DNA of 64,000 nt, taken from the NCBI RefSeq assembly GCF_002104995.1, contig NW_024468254.1, positions 310,001-374,000 of the forward strand, in the 5' to 3' direction. Both the position numbers and the translations under genes were made by a program. The notes under the pieces are model-generated. The model searched no databases and was not told the origin of the DNA. It worked only from the letters and a program-made list of their open reading frames with translations. Of the stretch, positions 57,664 through 64,000 are shown piece after piece (within the stretch, counting starts at the first letter, position 1; each line of letters starts with the position of its first letter). This DNA comes from Linderina pennispora. Its lineage: Eukaryota; Kickxellomycota; Kickxellomycetes; Kickxellales; Kickxellaceae.

Positions 57664-58730
57664 TATCGAATCGTCCTGCGGAATGGATGAATGCTGATGC
57701 CGGTGCTGGTGCTGGTGCGTGAAAAGGTAGATGAATATTAAGGTAGGGTGGGTAAGGAACAGAAGAAAAAGGGACGCGCTGGTGCCGCTTGAATGGCAGG
57801 CTAAATGCCTAATTTGGAAGGTCAAGGGATAAACAAGGTGTGCAGGAATAGGTCTGGGCGGACAGAAAACTGCGCTCGACGAGTTTCAGCGTGAGTGGGA
57901 GGGTGTGAGAAAAGTACAAATACGTAGTAATATCAATGATGGAGGGGAGTAAAAAGCAAGCAATGTCTCAGAAATAATAAAAGAGTTATTAAAAGGAAAA
58001 CTTGAAGAAGCAAGCCGTGAGCGAGCAAGAGAACGAGGAAGAGATTGGCAGGTGCGCCTGTCTGGCGCACGACGGTTTCTTTGTGAGGACAATGCGTGAT
58101 GTAGTTTCGGGGAGATTTGGATGCTCGGCCAAAAAATGCGAGAAGGCTGTTTTGCCGATCAGAAAAGGTCGAGTTACTGAATGCTCAGGCCGGCGGGCGA
58201 GGAGACGGGGGAGCGCGGAGCGAGGAAAGGGAGCGTGGCTAAAGTCGAAGAACAAGCGGAATCCAAGAGCGGAATCCCCCTGCCCCTGCCTTTTATATCC
58301 AGTGCAGAGGAAAGCCCCCGACGCTGCCCGCTGACGGCGGCAAGTACGCACCCGCACATGCTAGAGTCGGCCTATGGCTGATGATCCTGCTCTATGCCCT
58401 GCAATCCACTCTACGCCGTCCCCTGGCTGCACCGCGCAATGCGTGGCCAAGCGGCAGTTCCTTTTTCTTTTGCAACACGCATATATTGATGTGATTGTGT
58501 ACCAGGGGACAATGACCGCACCTTGTTGAGAAAAAACAGGTGGGGAAGCAGCATATATGCTGCTTACTCCGCGTTCGCGATTGACTTTGCCACTATGGCC
58601 AAAGGACAAACAGACCCATTGCCACTGTGTCTCCGGGCAGTGGTGGGCTATTCGCAGATGCGTCATGCCCCCATATGCATCACATATGTACATTGGTGTC
58701 GATTATCGCATTGCTACCCCGAGCAAAAAA
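57664..58730. other. spacer upstream of the kinase gene
   Basis: About 1.1 kb, probably the kinase promoter and leader plus the 3' region of the Tat-SF1 gene. A TATAAAAGG motif reads on the minus strand near 58284-58292. It is too far from exon 1 to be certain as a core promoter. Only short overlapping frames occur. Confidence 0.45.
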
Positions 58731-60779
58731 TTACGGAGCCTCTTGCGACTCCAGCCATTCAGCGTACTTGTCCATCCGCTCTTGATCCTCGTTGCTGCCA
58801 TTGCCATTGTCGTGGTCATCGTGCCCGTCATCGTCTGCTGCCGCCCTCTTTGCCGAGCTTTTGTAGCGCGTGTGCCCGTCGTAGATCGCTGCTTCGACCT
58901 GACGGCCCGCAAAGAACCGGCCGTTCATCGTCTAGGTCAGTCGGGATTGCAAAGCAAAAGGGGGAGAAGGTATTTGTCAGATACTGCGCTGGAAAGAAAA
59001 TAAACCCGCCTGGCCCTCCAAACGTTCGTGGTAATGCACAGCAGTAGGCTTAGCAGCAGTAACCCAAACTGCTGTTTGCTTTTTAACCCGCCAACCATCA
59101 AACACACGTCCCTTTCCCCAAGCCAGGTTATCGCTTGGTATCTACTGATGTGCGATTCGGATGCCTCCCCCAAAGACAGTTCCCATTTCCCAAGATATCG
59201 CCACCAGGTGGCAACCCGTCCCTACTCTGGCTTTTACTACACAGGGCTCCAATCTGCGCAATTGCAGTCTGGCAGCACCTGTTTTTGCTGGGCTATTATG
59301 CAACGGTGGTGCAGGCGGGGTGAATCAGGATATAAATAGAAGCCGGCAATATACTTACTTTGACACAGGCCTTGGCCGACAGCTCATCCTTGAACTTAAC
59401 CGAGATCACGCCCTCTTCGGATTTCTAAAGCGCACAAGGAGTAGCCCCGGGCCAAAATGGGGGGGGTTAAAACTCAATTAATGCATGTGTGCCATGTTGG
59501 GTATATATACCCAATTGTGCTCGGACTCCATTACTTACATCGTAGACCTTGACACTCGACACCGTGCCCAGCTTCTCACACTCCTCGCGGACATCTTCCG
59601 CCAAGTCCAGCAGTAGCGTCACGTCCTCCTACCCATGTGAGTGGAAATTTAGCCGCAGCAAATATATTGCCCAGCGCACGCAGCCACAGAAACTCCGCTG
59701 GCTGTGGCAGCCGTTGGGCTTTGTGCACAAAGGCCATCCACGAATGGGCTTACCTCCAACTCCTGTACCGTGAACATGTGCTTGAGAATCACCGTGCGCT
59801 TGTACCGCTCTGCGATCTCTTCGCCGCCCTCGTACCAATCGAGTTTTCTAGCACGAAAGAGAGTTGCAGCCAAAAAAAAAAAAACTGGATGGTCGTAAGT
59901 GCCACACAGGGGATCATGGGATGATTTGCATCTGCAGCACATTTGCCGAGCACTGCCGCCACTGTACCTTTCGAGCTTGCTTAGCTTCTTCTGCACCAGC
60001 TTTGGATCCAGTCGTGGCCGCTTTGGCGCCTCCTTCGCACCATCGTCCTCAGCATCGCGCTCCTTGAACTGTGCTGGTTCGATGTGGATCCGCTCAGTGT
60101 CTGTAAGCCGGAAAGGCGAATCGTCCAGAATCTCCACCGCCAACTCCACCGATGCCGCCTTGAAGTACGTGACCAAGCCGTCTCCCTTCAGCTCGCCCCC
60201 CTTGGTCCGATACAGCTTCACACGAGGCTCGTCTAATTGTGCTTACTTTAACATAGCTGCACTGGCAATGGACTATATGGATGGAATCGCCATGCACACG
60301 GATCTATCTTGTTTCCATATCGGTATATCGCCGATGACCTAGCGTTGCCAAGCACACACATTAACGTAAAAGAACAGCAACTTACTTGTCAGCAAATCCG
60401 GCAGGATCGCTCCGCACTGCGCAAAGAACTCGGCCACCTCTTTCTCAGTCGTGTCCTTTGGCAGACCCGACACGTACACTGTAGTGTTCTCACGTCTCGC
60501 TCGGGCTGGCCTCTCAGTTTTCCGCTTTTTGCCCCTGTCCGCTGCCGGCTCAGCTTCTTCGGCTTTCCCGTATGCCGACTGCTGCTGTTCGACAAGCTGC
60601 GCGTTCCATACTGGGAACCACGCGCTGTTGTCCTCGCTGTACTCGTACTCCATGCCGTCGGAAGGGTCGGTGAAAATGTATTTTTCAGTCTCGGCCACCT
60701 GCCGCACCCGCGCATCGGCGCCAAAGTCTGCGCGCTTCGGAAACTTTGGCACAGCTCCTCCAGTATCCTTCGATGACAT
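58731..60779 (-). CDS. CUS2: Tat-SF1/Cus2 family splicing factor (six exons)
   Basis: Six exons: 60386-60779, 59968-60232, 59754-59847, 59539-59628, 59359-59424 and 58731-58931. All splice junctions have GT..AG ends and keep one frame; the product is 369 residues. It is expected to act on U2 snRNP in early spliceosome assembly. The N-terminus has a Tyr/Trp-rich motif (FTDPSDGMEYEYSEDNSAWFP) of this family. RRM1 starts at TTVYVSGLPKD and continues across exon 1-2 to LKGDGLVTYF (NEPRVKLYRTKGGELKGDG). The C-terminal U2AF-homology RRM contains ILKHMFTVQELE in exon 3 and the R-x-F signature GRFFAGRQVEA in exon 6. Five introns in a region of mostly intronless genes is unusual. Confidence 0.88.
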
Positions 60780-61060
60780 GGTTTCAGATAGAGTGACGGT
60801 GAAATGGTGCAGGATACTGTGTGGAGAATACGTGGTCCCTGGGCATCACTGCCAGCCGCTGCTCCTGGGTGTATTCCTGAGCAGGCCAGCGCCAGCAGTA
60901 TGGCAGGGCCGCATGCATCCAATCACAGGGCAGTGTTTACTCTTCTCACTTTCACCAATGGTAGCTGAAAGCTCGAAGCGCTTTTTTTCCTTTTCCTTTT
61001 CCTTTTCCTTTGCCTAGCTCCACGCTGATTCTCAATCGCACCTCTTCAATTGCATGCAAA
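60780..61060. other. divergent promoter between CUS2 and NNF1
   Basis: About 280 bp. It contains the repeated TTTTCC tract described separately and no gene. Confidence 0.6.
60981..61012 (+). repeat. TTTTCC pyrimidine repeat
   Basis: Four near-perfect TTTTCC units lie just upstream of NNF1 and are followed by GCCTAG. It may be a promoter tract, or the polypyrimidine tract and acceptor of a 5' UTR intron. Confidence 0.65.
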
Positions 61061-61603
61061 ATGGCCGACAAAGACATCGAAATGACCGACACCAAGCCGC
61101 AGGTACCCGACAGCGTACGCTACCGCAAGCTGCTCTCGGTCCTCGACCGCTCGCTCTCCTCAGTGGTCGACACATTCCGGCTTGAGGACCTGCAAGAAAT
61201 CTTCCCGCAGCTGGCCAAAGAAATTCCAACCAAGCTCGCCGACAGCCACGAACAGATCAGCTCGTACCTGCGCAACTCCGCCAATGGGGACTTCCAGGCG
61301 ATTCTGATGCAGTACGCGATGGCGAGCAAGCTGGCAGACCTCGACAGCCTGGTCGCTGATGCGGCGAAGCGGTGGGACGCGGGAGTGGAGCCTGTCGCGG
61401 ACTTGTCGCCAGAGGCTGTCAACAGGTCGAGGGCAAAGGCGATCAAGAAGCGGGAGCTGGAGCGTTTGAAGGCAAAGCTGGCAGGAATGGAGACAGAGAA
61501 CAGGGCAGCGATTGAGCACTTGGAGCAGCAGCGCAGGGTGCTGGCGCAGGAGCAAAAGAAGCTGGAGGCGTCCATGGAGCTGGCAGACAAGATATCCGCG
61601 TAG
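61061..61603 (+). CDS. NNF1: Nnf1/PMF1 kinetochore subunit
   Basis: A 180-residue coiled-coil protein and subunit of the Mis12 (MIND) complex. The family features are YRKLLSVLDRSLSSVV, then FPQLAKEIPTKLADSHEQISSYL, FQAILMQYAMASKLADLDSLV and a Lys/Arg/Glu-rich C-terminal coil. Nnf1 pairs with Mis12, whose gene lies 24 kb away in the same window. The ATG at 61061 is chosen; another out-of-frame ATG occurs at 61054, seven bases earlier, so leaky scanning would be needed if both were in the mRNA. It is divergent from CUS2 and convergent with PPWD1 at 42 bp. Intronless. Confidence 0.8.
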   Translation: MADKDIEMTDTKPQVPDSVRYRKLLSVLDRSLSSVVDTFRLEDLQEIFPQLAKEIPTKLADSHEQISSYLRNSANGDFQAILMQYAMASKLADLDSLVADAAKRWDAGVEPVADLSPEAVNRSRAKAIKKRELERLKAKLAGMETENRAAIEHLEQQRRVLAQEQKKLEASMELADKISA

Positions 61604-61645
61604 CTTTCTTTTGGAATACGATCTTAATTTGTAACATAAAAAGAC

Positions 61646-63514
61646 TCAGTCATAGTTGATCTGGATGTTCATGATGCTGATGTCGTCGAACGGTTTGTCG
61701 TTCTTGTCGGTCTTGGCCTCTTCAATTTGGTGCACGACGTCGGTGCCCTTGGTGACCCTCCCAAACACCGTGTGCTTGTCATCGAGCCACGGCGCTTCCT
61801 CGACTGTGGTTATAAAGAACTGGGACCCATTGGTGCTGGGGCCCGAGTTTGCCATGCTGACCGTGAACGGCTTGTCGTGTCTTAGCATCGGCGTGAACTC
61901 ATCCTCGAAGCTGCTGCCCCAGATCGACTCACCGCCGGTGCCGTCTCCAAGCGGGTCGCCGGTCTGGACCATGAACCGCTTGATCACACGGTGGAAAATG
62001 ACACTGTTGTAGTATCCGTCTTTGGCGTGCGTCGCAAAGTTCTCCACGGCCTTGGGCGCGTACTCGGGGAAAAGACGCATGTGGATGTCGCCGAGGGTTG
62101 TCCGGATGACTGCAGACTTTGCAGCCTTCTGCTGCTTGTTGCGTGCCGCCGATTCGATCGCCAGCGAGGCTTCTTCGCGTGTTGGCCGCTCATTGAACAC
62201 ATCGCGCGAGTCATAGTCAGGCTCGCCGCGAGTGAACATAAAAAACCGATTGCGCTTGAACGCTGTGCAGAACAGCGTCGGGTCTCCAATGGTATCCCTT
62301 TTGCTGCCGCCTGGGTTGGATGCCGCCACCAGGTCGACTCGTGATGCTAATGGCTCGTGTGTTCCTTGGATCAGTGCCATGTTGACAAACCGGTGCGGCT
62401 CCGATTTCCCCAGAACTGCTGCCACCCGGTTAGTTGCCAGATCCACGATCTTTATCCCCAGCAAGGAGCCATAGATTATGAAGCGGCTGCTCTCGTCAAA
62501 CACTGCATTCATGTGCCGTCCGGCTTCAGACTTGAGCACCTCGTTCTCGACAGCCATGCGCCGGCCAAACTCCATTCCGTCCAATTTGAATCTGTCATCA
62601 CCACCGCCTTCGCTCTGCACCTTGCTGGCTGCTGCTATTGACTCGTCATATGTTCGGTACAGCTTGCCAGTACTGAATCGGAATACACGCACGATTGCAT
62701 CGTCAGTGCTTGTGCAGGCGAAAAGCTCAAAATCGGGCGAGAACGTCAGGCTGTTGGGCGTACACTTGCGTTTCTTGAACTCATATAGATTGGTTTGCGA
62801 CTTGAGCTCGAACTCAACGAGCGCCGGCAACGTGTGCGGCTCCTCGACCGTCCAGTACTCTACCATACCGCCTGTATCCACAGACACCACACACTCGGCC
62901 ACCGGGTTGTACGCCATCAGGCTGACTGGCTTGCGGTGCACGCCCTTCACAATTCGCTTAGGCTCCGGCCCCGCATACGGATCATATATGTAAATGTTCG
63001 GGCTGTCGCTGTCCGATACAGCAATGCACGTCGACTGGTCCAGCGGGTCCCTGATCCAGCACAGCGCCAGTGGCATGCAGTCCACAGAAATAATCCCGAT
63101 CATGTCAAAATTCACCACATCGAACACCTTGACTTGCCGATCGGTCGATGCCGTGGCAAACATCTTGCCGTCCACCGAAGCCGAAACTGCCACTGCCGCC
63201 TCCATGTGCGCGCGGAAGTGCTTGACAAATTCGATCCCCTTGTCAGAGCTCTTCTTCCAAAACTTCACATGCCCGTCGACGGATGTTGTTATGACAAAGT
63301 CCGTTGCAGTCACGACAACATGGTCCAGTGCGTCGCGATGCATGTATGACCGTTCGTACATCTCGGAGTTCGGCAGATGGCGCAGTAGTTCAGCATCCTG
63401 GGGTCGGGGTGCCACGCGCCGCTTTGACGCAGGCGGGGGCGAGTTACGAGAGCCCGATCCGTCATTGGAACTGTCTGTCGAGTCGCGTGTGCGCTTCTTT
63501 GAGCTGTCCACCAT
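61646..63514 (-). CDS. PPWD1: PPWD1-type WD40 cyclophilin
   Basis: A 622-residue nuclear peptidyl-prolyl cis-trans isomerase associated with the spliceosome in other eukaryotes. The first 40 residues are basic and disordered. The N-terminal WD40 propeller spans about 55-330 with repeats such as [22 protein letters not shown] and [12 protein letters not shown] linker is followed by the cyclophilin domain (about 465-620): [19 protein letters not shown], then [40 protein letters not shown] and [12 protein letters not shown]. All main PPIase motifs are present. It begins with a good start context (AACCATGG). Intronless, convergent with NNF1. Confidence 0.94.
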   Translation of the reverse strand: MVDSSKKRTRDSTDSSNDGSGSRNSPPPASKRRVAPRPQDAELLRHLPNSEMYERSYMHRDALDHVVVTATDFVITTSVDGHVKFWKKSSDKGIEFVKHFRAHMEAAVAVSASVDGKMFATASTDRQVKVFDVVNFDMIGIISVDCMPLALCWIRDPLDQSTCIAVSDSDSPNIYIYDPYAGPEPKRIVKGVHRKPVSLMAYNPVAECVVSVDTGGMVEYWTVEEPHTLPALVEFELKSQTNLYEFKKRKCTPNSLTFSPDFELFACTSTDDAIVRVFRFSTGKLYRTYDESIAAASKVQSEGGGDDRFKLDGMEFGRRMAVENEVLKSEAGRHMNAVFDESSRFIIYGSLLGIKIVDLATNRVAAVLGKSEPHRFVNMALIQGTHEPLASRVDLVAASNPGGSKRDTIGDPTLFCTAFKRNRFFMFTRGEPDYDSRDVFNERPTREEASLAIESAARNKQQKAAKSAVIRTTLGDIHMRLFPEYAPKAVENFATHAKDGYYNSVIFHRVIKRFMVQTGDPLGDGTGGESIWGSSFEDEFTPMLRHDKPFTVSMANSGPSTNGSQFFITTVEEAPWLDDKHTVFGRVTKGTDVVHQIEEAKTDKNDKPFDDISIMNIQINYD

Positions 63515-63837
63515 GGTTGCAAGAAAGTGTGGCGAGAGTTTGAACCAGAGGGGAATCCTAGAGCAGCAACCGAAACAATTGCCGCTATTTTGTGGCTACT
63601 TTTCCGATGCACTACTTTATTATCTACATCGTGAGTTATGGTCAAGGTGGCGGTGATATCGCACGAACGTGAAGCTTGGCCAATACCCCAATCTATTAAG
63701 GGCAACGAAGACGTGTGACCTATACCACGAGTGCGAAAGTGCTGCAATGTTGGATGTAGTATATTACGCCTAAGGCAAGTGTTTCAACGAGCCATATAAT
63801 AACTGTCATGATCAGTGGTAAACATAGCAGCAGATCT
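63515..63837. other. spacer before the right-edge gene
   Basis: About 320 bp containing the PPWD1 promoter and the 3' region of the truncated gene. No further coding region is supported. Confidence 0.5.
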
Positions 63838-64000
63838 TTATTCTATCTTGTGGCTATTGACAGTTCCTTGCACTCCTTCGTGGGCAAACGCGATCCTCAA
63901 ACTCGCCTTCTGCAGCCTCTCCTGAAGCACACCTTCAACTACCAGCGGCAGCCATTTCTTGGCTACGTCATCCAGACTCCGGAGCTCCGCAGCCCATGCA
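63838..64000 (-). CDS. C-terminal fragment of a gene cut by the window edge
   Basis: The minus strand is open from the window edge to a TAA at 63838-63840 and gives about 53 residues, starting AWAAELRSLDDVAKKWLPL. The fragment is helical and amphipathic, ending in NSHKIE. The upstream part lies beyond the window. The family is not recognisable from this fragment alone. A short non-coding tail follows before the next gene. Confidence 0.4.
   Translation of the reverse strand, partial: AWAAELRSLDDVAKKWLPLVVEGVLQERLQKASLRIAFAHEGVQGTVNSHKIE

Noticed and set aside
1-64000. tRNA genes, CRISPR arrays, transposase or reverse transcriptase genes
   Set aside because: No B-box-like GGTTCGANTCC with paired arms, no regularly spaced direct repeats, and no integrase, transposase or reverse transcriptase motif was found by eye. 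A tRNAscan or RepeatMasker run would be decisive.

Overview
The window looks like nuclear DNA from a filamentous, early-diverging fungus. Genes are compact and mostly uninterrupted. Introns, where present, are short and have fungal signals (GTAAGT-type donors, TACTAAC/TGCTAAT-type branch sites). Hallmarks include a Zn(II)2Cys6 regulator, PEX13, Vam7 and a fungal Mis12/Nnf1/Scm3 kinetochore set. A Kickxellomycotina/Coemansia-like source is my best guess. It is an inference from protein style, not a measurement. No mobile element, tRNA, rRNA or CRISPR array was recognised.

Region 1 (1-18 kb) holds a TALE-type homeodomain regulator on the + strand, then five tandem minus-strand genes for secreted GH20 beta-N-acetylhexosaminidases. 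Each has a signal peptide, the HWH...SWP substrate motif and the GGDE catalytic Asp-Glu pair. Copies 1-4 are spaced about 3 kb apart. Four of the five have a TATA-like element 116-160 bp before the ATG; in copy 4 it lies near 200 bp. The coding regions are a patchwork of shared blocks, which points to gene conversion.

Region 2 (18-26 kb) begins with a perfect 21-bp DNA hairpin in the spacer before a WAPL-type cohesin-release gene. A convergent TFIIIC subunit (Tfc1/GTF3C5 family) follows, then a Gln/Ala-rich HMG-box regulator with one intron. After it comes a 2.7-kb stretch with no gene I can support.

Region 3 (28.6-34.5 kb) is a three-gene, minus-strand block of unusual proteins. They are a Crinkler/RHS-like P-loop NTPase with a degenerate C-terminal nuclease-like region, a 944-residue membrane protein of unknown family, and a small beta-rich orphan. 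This is the most novel-looking part of the window.

Region 4 (34.9-64 kb) is dense housekeeping: PEX13, MIS12, VAM7, KIN17, a Zn2Cys6 activator, an ArfGAP1/Gcs1 protein, the micro-gene OST4, a Tag1-like vacuolar membrane protein, SCM3, a Sec14-domain protein, MED27, a Kin1/MARK-like kinase, a five-intron Tat-SF1/Cus2 splicing factor, NNF1, PPWD1 and a cut-off gene at the right edge. MIS12, SCM3 and NNF1 are all centromere/kinetochore components and lie within about 25 kb of one another, with cohesin regulator WAPL further left. SCM3 implies that this lineage keeps a CENP-A centromere.
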